From the NCBI GenBank assembly GCA_038503065.1, contig JBCAMK010000011.1, positions 868,001 to 932,000 on the forward strand: 64,000 bases of DNA, given 5' to 3'. The notes beneath the pieces are model-generated. The model was given only the letters and a program-made list of their open reading frames with translations, was not told where the DNA came from and did not search any database. Position 1 is the stretch's first letter, and the number at the start of each line of letters is the position of its first letter. Of the stretch, positions 33,179-45,212 are shown piece by piece. The stretch comes from Paragyromitra xinjiangensis (taxonomy: Eukaryota > Ascomycota > Pezizomycetes > Pezizales > Discinaceae). A program made the position numbers and the translations under genes.

Positions 33179-34961
33179 GATATACTGGGATTGGGCGGTT
33201 TGGTTGCGCGTCGTTTTTCCATTTGGGGTCGGATTTGGTATGATTAGGGAACTGGAAGGGATTAAATTGTATTCTTCACCTCTCCGTTGCTTTGAAGAGG
33301 GGAATAGGGCTAATCCGAGAGTTGAAAGAGAGGCGTTATGAGTGTTATAATCTGCTTAGAGGTGAAAAAAAATATTGTACTGTACGTAGTGTCATGATCC
33401 TTGTTTGAATTATCAAGAGAATGAGATATCTTGACTTTGGTTCGAGTTCTTTGGGCTCAGGAGTCATTAGTCTAGGAGGTTTAGAATTCCGGCTGCAAAT
33501 ATGAGCGGGATTGAGAGGAGCTCGAGGAACAGAAACCCCAGCCAGCCTCGAGAGTCATTGGGATAGAGATGGCATTTAAGAGATTTATCAACCCGCATCG
33601 TGGGTGGGTTTATGTCCATCAGCTTTCGTTGATCAATCACCTTATCATCACCCGCTATTTGCTGAGCACCAATCATATTTTAAGCTTCCATCCACACTTA
33701 GCTCTACAAATAGGGAAACAGCCGAGATGGATATCGGACTGGCTTCATGTCTAGCAGGTTACAGATAATCTACGAACAACAAGTAGCAACCCCGACTTCC
33801 AGTCACGAGCCATGAGCAACCAGAATTCCCATCCAGCACCCATAGCTAGCCAAAGACACGACAACAGCGAACAAACCTACTCTTTCCCTCAATGCCTCGG
33901 GCGAAGCCCAAGCAACCAATGAAAATAAGTTTGGTAGCTTCCACCGCCGCTGGACCAGAAATCAGACCTTCCTCGGCACAGTTCTCGTTAGCAAGCTCCA
34001 GAGCCTGGCTAGTGTCCCTCTTGCCGCCTAGGCCAGTGAGATCGAGGCTTTGACCAATAGACTCGGGAATTGCTCCTGACTGGATGGGGCGCCTGCAGAT
34101 TTAAAGTGCCGTGGTGCAAGGCCCGAAAATTCCCTTATTGTCCGAAAAATCAAGGAGGTTAAGACGTGGAGTTCCCAAATCGACAGTGCCAGAAGGGGAC
34201 TTGCCACCGCGTGTCCCTCCTCTCCAAGCGAGGCGACAGGCGGGAGACAAGAAAACAGAAGATGGGATTGTAGAGACGAGCCATCAACGCCCAAATTTAG
34301 AAGGGCCAGCGCGTGACAAGTCGATTGCGAGACTGACGGGAAGCAGTGGATGGGAACAAAACAGGAAGAGTCAACTACAGAGAGTAGGGAGGAGGTAATG
34401 CCAGGACTGCTGTTTTGGCTGATGCTAGGGCTGAACTCTGGGTGCGGTCTATCTGCTGGTTCTAAACTAACAAGCAGTACAATTTCAATACTACAGCCCA
34501 CTATACGATAGAATGAAAACTAGAGTTCCAACTCGAGGTATCCGTATGCGCCCATGCAGCTTAGGCTCGTTTTGGTCTCATAGAGATACTTGTACCTTCG
34601 GAGGAGAGAAACCTCCCCAGGCAAAATAAAACTAGAGAGTCCCCGGCGTATTTCGGGTCCTTTTGGGGCCTCCGAGCCTTTTAGTACGCCAGATTCTATG
34701 ATACGTATAGCAAGCTGCGTGAGACGGGCTGGGACGAGACTGTATGTAGCCCTACGCCCACCAGATGAATTCCAGATTAAATCTGGGTCATGAACTCTCA
34801 CCCGCCTTTCTTTAAAAATAGCCATCATGGGGTTAGGGTTTAGCTTGAGGCTCCTGGCGCATAGCCATTACCATGCATAAGCGCCCCCCTAACTGGCCTG
34901 GGAAAGAGCTCAACATTCACGAATTTCCCGCCCCCGCAAACCTCTCGCCTCCCCGCCCTCG
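33179..34961. other. gene-poor spacer of about 1.8 kb upstream of COG1
   Basis: This holds the RBM42-like 3' flank and the COG1 promoter. Around 33895-34160 the plus strand has coding-like frames broken by stops, which might be a small relic but match nothing I know. The telomere-like motif at 34831-34843 sits near the COG1 end. Confidence 0.45.
34831..34843. promoter_or_regulatory. telomere-like promoter motif
   Basis: GGTTAGGGTTTAG ends 119 bp before the COG1 ATG at 34962. Spacing and orientation resemble the copy before the ZW10-like gene. Confidence 0.4.
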
Positions 34962-37881
34962 ATGGCCGCCCCCCCAGATGTTAAATCTATACAGAAATGG
35001 GAGGACGCGTTCCAGCACCCGATCCCGGTCGTTCGGGTGCTCGAACGCCAGCTGCAGACCGAGTTAAGCGCTAATAAAGAGAAGCTACGAGGTCTTGTTG
35101 GGTATGCTGTCTTTCTTGTTTGTAGGGTGGATGGAGTGGGGTAGTGTTAAATAAAGAGGTATGATAAAGGGGAGAGAAGCTGATATGGGAAAATTGGGTC
35201 CAGGGAGAGCTATCGGGATCTGTTACGAACCGCGGAGAGGATCATAGATATGGATGCGGCGGCACAGAAGGTGGAAGAAAACTTGTCGGAGACGTCGAGG
35301 AATTGTAATTCTCGTCTGATGGAACGAAAAGCGAGGAATTTGAAGATTTTTGAGGAGAGAGTTGGGGCAGCTGGTATGGCTACTCCATGGTGGGGTTCTA
35401 TATATGTGTATGATAAGGGAACTGATAAGAATTGCTACGTCCCACAGAACGAGAGAAATACATCTTCGCCGCACAGCTGGCTGTTCTTCAAAGTTGTCCA
35501 TCTGTGGTTTCAAGACTTTTGCATAAAGACAAAGGTGCTTCTTGTCTCCTCGCGACCAAAGTATTCGTCGTCTCTCGACTGCTCCTCAAATCACTCCTCC
35601 AGAAGGTACTTCGAGCCCCCCCTCCTTAGAGCTCACCATTAACAATCACCCAGGGCTCAGTCCCCCTTCTTGAGTCCCTTAAGACCCAGCGTGCGAGCCT
35701 CAATATCCTCCTTGCGCGCCACATCGATCTTCTCCTCTCGACACCTTCCATCTCCACCGACTACCTTACCTCCACCTTCACATCTTTCTCTCTCCTCAAA
35801 ACCTCCTCACCAACAGAAGTACTACGACACTTCCTCTTTATTCGATCTTCAGCTATCTCCTCCCTCGTCAAGGAGCAATCGAGTTCGGAGGCGATTTTGA
35901 AGGCATTGGCATTATTCAATCGGACGCTGCAGGACGCAGAAGCGGTCTTCCCGAAGCGTCTCAGCGAATCTCTTGTCGTACTTAAATCTCGCTCATTATT
36001 CACCGATCCAGACGTACTAGGGGTAACAGAGCTGGGTCTAGACGTGAACGGGAGGTGGCTGCCAGAGGAAATCAGTGGATTTGTGCCATGGGTGAGACAC
36101 GATGACCTCGAGAGGAGTCGTGTAATAGAACTGGTAAAGATATGGGCAGAAAGAGAGTTAGGGACGCTGAACGTCAATCTAGAGAAATCGCTCGCAGCAA
36201 TCACAGAGATGGAAGAGCTTGTAAAGCTCCGAATCGACATGTTGAATCTCTGGAGAGCTGGCCGGAAAGGTCGACGACAGTTTATCCAAGACGGGGAGCG
36301 GTTCCGAGAAGCTGTCGGTGATCGTATGGCTGAAGTCCTCCGTGGCAAATCTGCAGCGCTACAGAAAATCGGAGAGAAAATCGCTGACGTTGCCCAGTCG
36401 CTCACTAGCGAAGACGTTGATTCTACATCTCTTTGGTCTCCTACTCTCCTTACCATGGAGCTCACAAACGGTGGCTTTGAGTTTAAAGGGGCTGTGCAAT
36501 CGCGCGTTCACGGGAAGAATAGTTCCATTAAAGATTTCCGACAAGATTACAATATCTGGTTGTCAGACATTGCTGAGAGCGCATTAGTTGTCAGGGGGCT
36601 GAGGAATCCAAACTCAGCGTCTGGTCAGGACGACGACGACGATTTCGATGTAGAAGAAGAGAAGCTACAGGAGGGGCTGGAAGACTCAGAGATTGCGGAG
36701 AAGGAGATTGTTGGGGCGTTGGAAAACGATTATAAGGAGCTGGAGAAGACCTTGGATGGGTTAGTTGATGCTTGTTTTGGGGAGGGGGAAGAGGAGCAGA
36801 AAGGTAACTTTGGAATACCTATCGAATCCAGTACAAGATACTGACGAGAATACAGCAACGACTTTACGAGCTACGTTCCTGCTGAGAGCTATTAGGCAGA
36901 TCCGACAACACCCTCCAAAACGGGAAGAAGAAGTGCTCCTGCACTTGAACTGGTTCGGGTTATTCTTGATCCCACGTCTCCATTCACTCATCGCCACGGG
37001 TGTCGGTAAGGAGCCGTTCGGGAGCGTAGGGAAGCTGTTGAACAAACGCAAATGGAGCGGCAAGTTAGCATCGAAGGCACTTTGGGAGGGTAAGAACAAT
37101 ATGGTCGAATTCTTTTACTTCAAAGCTAACTTGACACTAATCTACGATTTAGGAGCCCCGCCGTTACCAATTCAACCTTCACCATTGGTTTTCAAATTCT
37201 TGCATGATCTAGTAACGGATATGCATGCGGTTGGCGACGATGTGTGGACACCAGCTGCGGTGAAATATATCAAGACTTTGGCATGCCAGGAGCTATGGAG
37301 GGCATTGGAGAGCGTATTAGCTGGACGGGAAATCGGGGAAACGCTCACAAACGGCAACACAAATGATGCTGATGAGAAGGGAGGAGTTCACGAGACCGTA
37401 GAGGCTGTTGAGGCTACGGATATGGAGAGGACAGAGGAGGTGAATGGAAACGGAGCCGAACATGAAGAAACTCATGAGGAAGACTACAAGGATGAAGAAG
37501 TACAGAATGGTGAGTCAAAGGAAGAAGACGAACAACACCATGAGCCCGAGCTGGAAGAGGAAGAAGTACGTGTGAATGGTGACCTTCACAAAAAGATGAT
37601 TGGCATGGATTGGGCAATACAACTTCTTTTTGATGCACTGTATCTCGACGAGGCACTGCAGAGGAAGGGCTCAAACTCGCGGAACTCTGGGATTTCAAGT
37701 TTGGCAGGCAAAATAGAAGCTGCCGTTGGTATTCGGGTTAGTTCACCTTCCGTTACTTATGATCGGCTGCTAACAATCTGGTTTCTAGCTCGGTTTCGAT
37801 GAGGAGCTTCGCCGCCGGCTAGAAGGGAGCGCGCGAGAATACTGGAAGAGGACATGCTTGCTGTTTGGACTCCTTTCTTAA
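34962..37881 (+). CDS. COG1: Conserved oligomeric Golgi complex subunit 1
   Basis: COG1 is part of the eight-subunit COG tether for retrograde transport within the Golgi. The ATG at 34962 opens MAAPPDVKSIQKWEDAFQHP, then PIPVVRVLERQLQTELSANK, and continues across an intron into GESYRDLLRTAERIIDMDAA, the signature of the Vps51/Cog1 N-terminal helical domain. Further exons read ERYIFAAQLAVLQSCPSVVS and LLESLKTQRASLNILLARHI. The large central exon (from about 35650 to 36800) and the next (36850-37730) are helical, with acidic inserts (for example DDDDDFDVEEEKLQEGLEDS). The last exon, after an intron near 37737-37790, ends REYWKRTCLLFGLLS at 37881. Around six introns are needed. The gene is convergent with SLU7, with 93 bp between the stops. 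Confidence 0.85.
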
Positions 37882-37974
37882 TTCGGAGCGATTCTATTGG
37901 GATTATTATTTTGTAGACTTCCTTTGGGTCTTACTATACCAAACACGAATTACAACGCCTTGTCATGACATATA

Positions 37975-39458
37975 CTATACTACATCCACAAAGTTCGCCA
38001 TTGGATCATCGTGTAGCCGTCTCTGCTTCATAAAGTTCTCCATGTCCTCCTCTGTAACTCCGTCTCGCATCTGTGCAAATTTTCTCTTTCCCTTCTCCCC
38101 CGACTCGTCATCATCGTCCGCTTTCTTTGGTGCCTCCTTAGCCTCCTCTTCCTCCTCCTTGATATCTTCCTTCTCCTCTCTCCATTCCACCTGCTTCCTT
38201 GGTGCGTTCGGGTCGATTAAGCCTAGTCGCATCTTCTCCGCGATATCCGCAGCTCTGATTCCATCCTCGCCCGTGCAGTAGCTATTCTTCGTAGTCGAGT
38301 GACAGCAAGCGTAGCCCCACTTGAAAGCCATCCACCAGGATCCCCACACAGAGGTGTGATTGTTGTTGTATTTATCCTCTGCATATTTAGATTTCGAGAT
38401 AGTCTTTTCCTTGCCCTTGATCTGGCCACTGGGGGTGTACTCGATGTAGCGTTCCTCCTCTTCCAATACAGGAGGTTTTGCTTCCAGGTGCTCGGCACCA
38501 CCATACTTGTCAAGCAAGGCTTTGCGTTCCTTGGCGCGGCGTTCTTCACTCTCTTCGTGTTGTTTCTTCTTGAGGTGTTCGGCTTCAGTCGGATTGGCTT
38601 GTAAGTGCATCTTAGACTTATCGCCCCGTTCCCGTGACTCCCAAGCAGTACGTTGAAGTTTCTCGAATTCAGCTGCATCACCAGAGGAACGCATAAAGTT
38701 ATCTTCCGCGACCAAGGCCGCCGCCTGATCCGAGGTGGCTCCACGATCCACCATCGTTCTCGTCTTCGGATCATACTTCGCCGAATCCAGATCCAAATTC
38801 AGTAAATACTTTGCAGTATCCTCTCGAATCCTGAGGTTCCTTGTACTGATCCTATTCGCCGCATCATATCCCTGACCAGGAATCTCCGCGTCCTCAGCAT
38901 ACTTATCCTCATCCTCACCCACCCCCATTTCCTCATCCTCCTTCTCTCTCGCCTTCTCCCCTTCACGGAGCTTCTCCATACGTAGATGGTCCTCGACAAC
39001 ACGCTGGTGCTCACGCGCGTCGTAGCCGTTCCAGCGATCACGTTTTCCATCCCATCCTAGCTCGACCTCTTGTATCGCTTCATCGGCTTGTATATCCGCG
39101 CCGGTCCATTTCGCGCCAAGCTTACGTGGACGTGAGAGACACTCTTTGGTCTTGTGGGTTGCGGCGCCGCAGTTCTCGCAGGCGCCTTTACGGTATTTGG
39201 TGGCGCGGCCGAGCTTGAGACCGCGGTCGTACCACTTTTGGGTGCTGAGGTCGTCGGCTTTGGGTTTTTGGAGACGTTGATGTTCGACTGGGGGGTGTTA
39301 GTAGTGTTTCTAAGGGAGTGGGAGGGAGGGGGAGACGTACGGTAGTCGCCTTCGGTGTCGTCGTCGATGTAGAAGGGTTTTCGGGCGATGAAGTGGGGGA
39401 TGTATTCGTTCTTTGCTTGCTTTTCGGGATTGCGTTTAGAGGAGGAGGAAGACGACAT
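37975..39458 (-). CDS. SLU7: Pre-mRNA splicing factor SLU7
   Basis: Slu7 acts in the second catalytic step of splicing, in 3' splice-site choice. Two exons (39341-39458 and 37975-39287) give 476 residues with matching phase. The start [20 protein letters not shown] leads to [13 protein letters not shown]. The CCHC zinc knuckle is [14 protein letters not shown], preceded by [19 protein letters not shown]. The conserved Slu7 block follows ([13 protein letters not shown], then [20 protein letters not shown], then [10 protein letters not shown]), and later [20 protein letters not shown]. The tail is acidic and ends [11 protein letters not shown]. All family hallmarks are present and the frame is intact. 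Confidence 0.95.
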
Positions 39459-39890
39459 TGTGGTGCTGGCTGTGGTCTGGAGAGGAGGGTGGTGGGTGGG
39501 AGTGGTATCGGGGGAGGTTCAGTTGGAGGTTGAAGGTGCAGGAGGTCGCCGCCAGGGTAAGCGTGGGTGTCTTGGCGCCAAGAATCGAGTGGCTGAAGGT
39601 CAATGTTTAACTCTCCTTCATGACAGCAACTCTGGGAATATCTGTCAGGACAACTTATCTATATCCAGTGAGTGGCATATAGATGCTGTGAATTGACTGT
39701 ATATAACGAGATAGACAAATAATAGCTGAAGATCTCCAGTGTCTTGAAAATGACGTCTTAGCCAAGTTCATAGCTGCAGGTACAATCCTCCCCAGCAGCC
39801 GTACTAAGACGAAACAGACTTCAATAGAATGGAAAGCCTTATCAGTATCGAATCTCCTCAAAACGATATATATTCAGACAATTTCCCGGT
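39459..39890. other. divergent promoter region SLU7 / CCA1
   Basis: SLU7 (minus) and CCA1 (plus) start 432 bp apart. No gene or repeat is visible in the spacer. Confidence 0.55.
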
Positions 39891-41930
39891 ATGAGAGCTC
39901 TCCATCATCGGCCTCTTCTCTCCCCTCTCTCCTCCTCAATCCGACGTTTCTCTATGACTCACCCCCGCATGGCGTCGTCAATCCACTCCCGTGATCCCTC
40001 GCCTTCTTTGTCCAACGACACTGAACTCCCCTCCAAACGCCGTCGCATTTCCACCTCTCCCAGGGATACCACAATGTCCCCTCCGTCGATAACTCTCTCG
40101 CCTCAAGAAATAACCGTCCGAAAGCTCCTCGTCGATGTTAGTTCTGAAATCGATAAAGATGCGCCGGAAAAGGAACCTATAGTGCTGCGATTCACTGGAG
40201 GGTGGGTACGCGATAAATTACTGGGGATTCCAAGCCATGATATCGATGTGGGCATCAACAGGATGACGGGGTATGATTTCGGTAACTATCTGGCTGGCTT
40301 TCTGGAGCGGAATCTGGATAGATATAATATTCCGCCGAGGACGGTGCATAAGATTGAGAGCAATCCGGAGAAGAGCAAGCATTTGGAAACGGCGACGACG
40401 AAGATTCTAGGGCTGGATATTGATTTGGTGAATTTGAGGAGCGAGGTTTATAAGGCAGATAGTCGAATTCCGGAGATGGTATTGTCCGAGTGTCTCTACT
40501 CAAGAGAAAAAGTGGTGCTGATATATTATTTACTATAGGAATTTGGAACTCCTGTCCAAGACGCTCTCCGCCGTGACTGCACGGTCAATGCTTTATTCTA
40601 CAACTTGCACTCGGAGCAGGTAGAAGACTTCACCGAGCGTGGTCTCGAAGACATGAGGAATAAGGTCATCCGCACTCCTCTCCCACCCTACGAGACCTTC
40701 AATGACGACCCACTGCGTGTCCTACGTCTCATTCGATTTTCAAGCAGACTCGGCTTTGAAATCGTGCCAGAAGCAAAGGAAGCCATGCAAAACCAAGAAA
40801 TCAAGGTAGACTACCTCTTCGCCCACCAGACACAAACTATACTCTCCCCACACTAACCCGATCCGACCCAGACTGCATTACGACTAAAAATCTCCCGTGA
40901 GCGAATAGGCACCGAGACCGAAAAGATGCTCAAAGGTACACCCCTCCCTCCTTCACCCCTCCCCACCCCTAACAAACCCACCAGGCCAAAACCCATCCGT
41001 AGCCCTCACCCAAATCCACGACCTTTCTCTCTACGACTGTATCTTCGCCCCCCCAATCGAAACCCTCCCACCTATCCAGGCTCAAAACCTCCCACTCGCT
41101 ATCTCCGCACTCTCCTTCATCCTCTCCGCCTTCTCAAAATACTCCCATATCTCCAACCTATTCCTGACCCGCAACGAAACTTACATAGCCTGGGTCATCG
41201 CCGCACTTACACCATGGGAAGGATACACCTTCCCAGAAACCAACCCCAAGAAAATAGTCCCCGGGGCAGCAACCGCCGCAAGGGAGGGACTCAAGGCCAC
41301 GAATAGGGTATTCGACACAATAGCGCGCTCATATAATAACGTCGATATAGTACGGGAAGCCGTCCTCGCAGCGAATGGAGGAGAGTGGCCAAGAACCAGT
41401 GCAGCGATCTTTGTGAAGAAGTTAGGCTCGGATTGGAGGTCTCAAGTGTTATGCGCTTTGCTATTAGATCTAGTGAAGGTGTGGAAAGAAGGGGATGCAA
41501 CATCTTGTATGTTTGGATGCTTCCTTCGTGTGGTAAGTTGGGGTTTTAACTGATTTATAATAGTATCGGAATGCAGGACGATTCTAGAGAGGTATAATTC
41601 TATTATTAGTAAAATATATGTCTTTGGGGTCTTTGAGGCCTATAACGCTACTCCTATCCTTAGTGTACGCCCCCTCCCCCCCCACCACACCTTTCTTTCT
41701 TCGGCGAGATACTGACGTGTTCGCTCTAGGGCAAGGATCTGTATGTCCTTTTTGACCTCGAGCCTGGGCCTTGGGTTAAAGGAGTTCTAGACCAGGTGCT
41801 GTATTGGCAGTGGCAGAACCCGCTGATGGACAAACAGGCGGCTGTAAAGTGGGTTACGGAGTCGAAGGAGAAGCTGCTGCCTGCCGGTGGGGTGGAAGAA
41901 AAGGAAGATAAGAAAAAGAAGAAAGTGTAG
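39891..41930 (+). CDS. CCA1: CCA-adding tRNA nucleotidyltransferase
   Basis: CCA1 adds or repairs the 3' CCA of tRNAs in nucleus/cytosol and mitochondria. The class II nucleotidyltransferase core is clear: LRFTGGWVRDKLLG, SHDIDVGINRMTGYDFG with the catalytic DxD, RRDCTVNALFYNLHSEQVED, and NDDPLRVLRLIRFSSRLGF (the ERhxxExxRhh-type and DxxRxxR region). Five or so short introns lie in the second half; later exons read RERIGTETEKMLK, HDLSLYDCIFAPPIETLP and VFGVFEAYNATPILS. The last exon reads GKDLYVLFDLEPGPWVKG and ends KKKKV at 41930. The ATG at 39891 gives an Arg/Ser-rich start (MRALHHRPLLSPLSSSIRRF) like a mitochondrial presequence; in-frame ATGs follow at codons 22 and 27. Confidence 0.92.
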
Positions 41931-42680
41931 GTCTAGCTAGACGGGTTTGCGTTGTTGTTGCGGGTTCGTGTAAGAGATATATTGGGGAAGTGGTGTTTAG
42001 GTTCCTCTGATTTGCTATAAGATACTACTGGTAGGAAAGGTAAATACAAGACAAAAGTTTTGCTCTTGTTCGGAGAACCGAGTCATCTAGTATGACCGAA
42101 AAGTATAAAACTGTAAATATATATATGCTATTTTTGGGCGGATGGATACGTCGTACATAGTGCTCACTTAGTAGGTTATGGGAGTCGGCCCAGAATGGGT
42201 AGGGAGTGAGTACAACAAAAGAGGATTGCTTTGATCTTAGCGTGTAAGAGTCAAATCGAGTGATAGCTCATGATAGTGATATCAAGTGTGAGAAACAAAG
42301 GCAACGGGGCATGAATAATTTAGTGGGGCAGTTATGAAATTTCTAAACTACCGGCTATCGATGGTAGGTTAATTGAATTACTTGAAGTAGACCAACTGTA
42401 TAGTGTTTTAGACCTGGCATTGCCTTTACGAAAACCGAAGCTTGGTTCCATATTCCTTCACCCAGTCATAGTCAAATTGCGTTGTATAAACACCAAAACT
42501 TAGACATCTCCACACCTCTGACCGATGGATCAACATGACTCTCATCGCTGCGAAAGAGCGAAAGAAAAAGAAAACCCCTCCTTGAAAACTCTTCCAAAAA
42601 CCTATAAATAACTTTTAAACCTCCCAGAGACACATGTAGTTAGTGTTCCATAAACCAAACACAAGTTCGGGCACCAAAGA
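41931..42680. other. intergenic, CCA1 3' flank
   Basis: Only very short frames occur here. An ACATGTAG motif lies near 42632. No feature is supported. Confidence 0.5.
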
Positions 42681-43340
42681 TTACACTATTGCGTCGTTCT
42701 GGCTTTCATCTTCTACGTTCAAAATCGAATCCTCCTCCTCGAATTCATCCTCCTCGTCCTTCCCTAGATCGTCCGACATCCACGGCGAGTCGTTTCTAAT
42801 TTCTCTTTCACCAACATATACCACGCTTCCTGAATTTCTCTGTGGTAGCATATATCCGTTGCACGGAAGCATAGGGACGATTTCCGTCCGCATGGCAGCT
42901 TCTCGTGGCCCCTGGAATATAGGTGTGATATTACCCATGTCTTCAGGCTTTTTCGTCAACTTAGGTACTTCCTGTTTAGCCTGTCTCTGCTTCTTCTTCC
43001 TCGGTAGCATCTCAGTCTGCTCTGCGTCGGTGGAGTCGAGTATACTTTGTAATTCTCTCCTACGCTCTTGGATGGTTCGTTCATTGCTGCTGATGCGAGC
43101 TCTCCGACTCAGCTCGTGATCTTGTACTAGGTTTGCGGAGTGTTTCCGCTTTAGATAGATTCTCTTAGACTCAGCGAAGATGGGCTTCGGCAGCAGAGGT
43201 GTAGAAGTTTTGGGAGGAGGGCTGAGAGTGCTGGAGGTGGTTGCTGGACGAAGCCCTACATTAGGAAGTGGTGGGGCAGGTATTGAATTTGAGGTCGTAG
43301 TTTCAAGAACTATGTCTGTTGGATATTCCTCTCCTTCCAT
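42681..43340 (-). CDS. Member 1 of a tandem family with the RTEIVPMLPC motif
   Basis: A single exon of 219 codons starts at the ATG at 43340 (MEGEEYPTDIVLETTTSNS). Motif A, a charged helix, reads SNERTIQERRRELQSILDST, then DAEQ. Motif B reads RTEIVPMLPCNGYMLPQRN. The end is acidic (DLGKDEEDEFEEEDSIL). The same two motifs in the same order occur in the next two genes downstream in the array. I do not recognise the family, and no known domain, signal peptide or membrane segment is seen. High charge and predicted helices suggest a cytosolic or nuclear protein. Confidence 0.7.
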   Translation of the reverse strand: MEGEEYPTDIVLETTTSNSIPAPPLPNVGLRPATTSSTLSPPPKTSTPLLPKPIFAESKRIYLKRKHSANLVQDHELSRRARISSNERTIQERRRELQSILDSTDAEQTEMLPRKKKQRQAKQEVPKLTKKPEDMGNITPIFQGPREAAMRTEIVPMLPCNGYMLPQRNSGSVVYVGEREIRNDSPWMSDDLGKDEEDEFEEEDSILNVEDESQNDAIV

Positions 43341-43817
43341 GATGGAACTGTATGTATCCTAAGTAGGGGATAAGTGTAGGGTGGTTGTTTTTGGTTGTGT
43401 TGTATGGAATAGTGATGGATTTGGTAGTGGCCAACAGCCTACGTGTAATTTTAAGGTTCACCCTACCCATTACAAGTGACTGATTTTTTTCGCCTATATT
43501 CTACAAAGAAAGAGAATATCGCTACGTACCTACTATTCAGCTATAGGGTTTTCTACGATTCTTCGTTTGATTGGGATCTACCGAACTGAGTGATAGAATA
43601 CGATTCTCAGAACTATTGATTTTTACTTGAAATGGTTGTTTTATGCTATTCGTACAAGTATTCCAGCTCATTTGGAATGAGTAGACCTCTTACTTATTTT
43701 CTGCCTTCAAACTAGTAGAATAGGTAGTTTAACTCAGACATCGAGAAAGCATCTGAGAGGCCGGGGCTCTTCTAGTCAAGAATACATGCACCGGCCTCAG
43801 TCATTTCTAAACTACAA
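43341..43817. other. spacer inside the tandem family
   Basis: This is the promoter of member 1 and the 3' flank of member 2. A possible last exon of member 2 may reach into its right end (see the member 2 entry). Confidence 0.4.
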
Positions 43818-44753
43818 TTAGCATATCTTATTCGAAGGAAAAGATAGTAACTTACCCGTGAGAGATTCTAATATCCCTTCACCCTTGTCTCTTTTGCCCC
43901 CCTCATCTTCATGTGCTTTCGTTACATCGTGTAATCTTGAAATTATCTCTTTCCGAATCTCTTTCCTCACCAGTACTTCATCCTCTTGCATCTTTTCAAC
44001 CCTCTCCAGTTGCTTATTACTCATGGCTAAATCAGATCTCCCAGCAATAAATAAGTTCCCACGCGGGAGTTCATAGCCTTTGCAGGGCAGCATGGGGACG
44101 ATCTCAGTCCTTGTGACGATTTCCCTTGGTTTATATAGCATAGAGACTTCTAGGATCCGCGGAACCTTAGCATTATTGGCCATTTCTTCTAGAACCCTCC
44201 TTTGCCCATTCGATGGCTGCTGCTCGTTGTCAATACGATTGAATAAGTCTAGTAGCTCCTCCTTCCTATCATTGGCTGTGCGTTCATTCTGCCTGACGAG
44301 TGTAACTCGCTCCGATTTGTAGATGTCATATTTAAAATTCTCGAGTGCCCGCTGATAAAGTTTCTGCTTCTCTCTCTTGGCGGTCCATTCCTTGAGATGA
44401 CTGACATTAAGCCGAGGGGCTTCGCTATATACCCGTGCAGATTCTCCAGAGCCAATTACGGACCCAATGGGTGTGTAAGCATTCTTCAAAAACTCTTGTA
44501 TTGGCAGTAGTGTGAGGGACTGCTGAGGAGGAGAACCGGTAACCTTCTCGATTACTGAAATGCATCTCCTTAGCAGTGGCAATGCATCGACTTTGCGGAT
44601 GCTACGCTTATAAGTATTCTCCAGAGTATTAAGTTGCAATCGGAGATCTTGTAGGAGGCGAAGAGCTTCATCTTGATCTTTGATAGCTACAACGGTCTCC
44701 TCAGGGTCAGCTTCGCCTAGAAACGGTAGTTCAGCTGGAGAGTCGTCTTCCAT
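43818..44753 (-). CDS. Member 2 of the tandem family with the RTEIVPMLPC motif
   Basis: The open frame has 311 codons from the ATG at 44753 (MEDDSPAELPFLGEADPEET). It is the longest copy with the full motif set: NERTANDRKEELLDLFNRID, then NEQQ (motif A), and RTEIVPMLPCKGYELPRGN followed by LFIAGR (motif B). A coiled-coil-like N-terminal half precedes the motifs (LRLLQDLRLQLNTLENTYKR). A canonical GTAAGT donor at 43850-43855 lies 12 codons before the stop, with a GCTAAT branch site and a TAG acceptor about 40 nt on, so the true C-terminus is probably spliced and short. Function unknown. Confidence 0.68.
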   Translation of the reverse strand: MEDDSPAELPFLGEADPEETVVAIKDQDEALRLLQDLRLQLNTLENTYKRSIRKVDALPLLRRCISVIEKVTGSPPQQSLTLLPIQEFLKNAYTPIGSVIGSGESARVYSEAPRLNVSHLKEWTAKREKQKLYQRALENFKYDIYKSERVTLVRQNERTANDRKEELLDLFNRIDNEQQPSNGQRRVLEEMANNAKVPRILEVSMLYKPREIVTRTEIVPMLPCKGYELPRGNLFIAGRSDLAMSNKQLERVEKMQEDEVLVRKEIRKEIISRLHDVTKAHEDEGGKRDKGEGILESLTGKLLSFPSNKIC

Positions 44754-45212
44754 TGTGTGACCCTCTTGAATTTCTTCCTTGAATAGGAGTGAATAAATAT
44801 ATTACGTTCTAGTTAGAGATAGACGTGGTTGGATGCAGGAGTTGGGCATGTAGGGGTATGATTTCGGTACTTTGTCGTCTGTCACGGTCAGGTGTCACGC
44901 TACCCAAATCACCCAATTCCTAACGAATACCACAACCCAGCTTCAGTGCGTAAAATTAAAGTTTTATCGTTTGTTGTCATGACGAACGTGTTGGATTTAT
45001 CAGGCGAGAAGTTATGATCCCATAATAATTTAGTATACAATCTATTCTCCAGACACTATGGTTTTTGTGCACTGTACAAGTCATAAACATACTTTTACTC
45101 GTCCCAGTTTGATAACCTTACTCCAATCACTAGAAGACAAATGAAAGAAGAGGTGATAACCCTCCAGGCCTCTAAGGCTTCCGTGGAATAAAACCCCAGG
45201 CCTTGACAATAA
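44754..45212. other. spacer inside the tandem family
   Basis: This is the promoter of member 2 and the 3' flank of member 3. Nothing else was seen. Confidence 0.5.

Noticed and set aside
33895..34165. Coding-like plus-strand sequence with several stops
   Set aside because: Short pieces such as NENKFGSFHRRWTRNQ look protein-like, but no family is recognised and the frame breaks twice. It is too weak to call a relic.
34028..34501. Minus-strand 157-codon frame
   Set aside because: It overlaps an equally long plus-strand frame, with no family resemblance on either strand.
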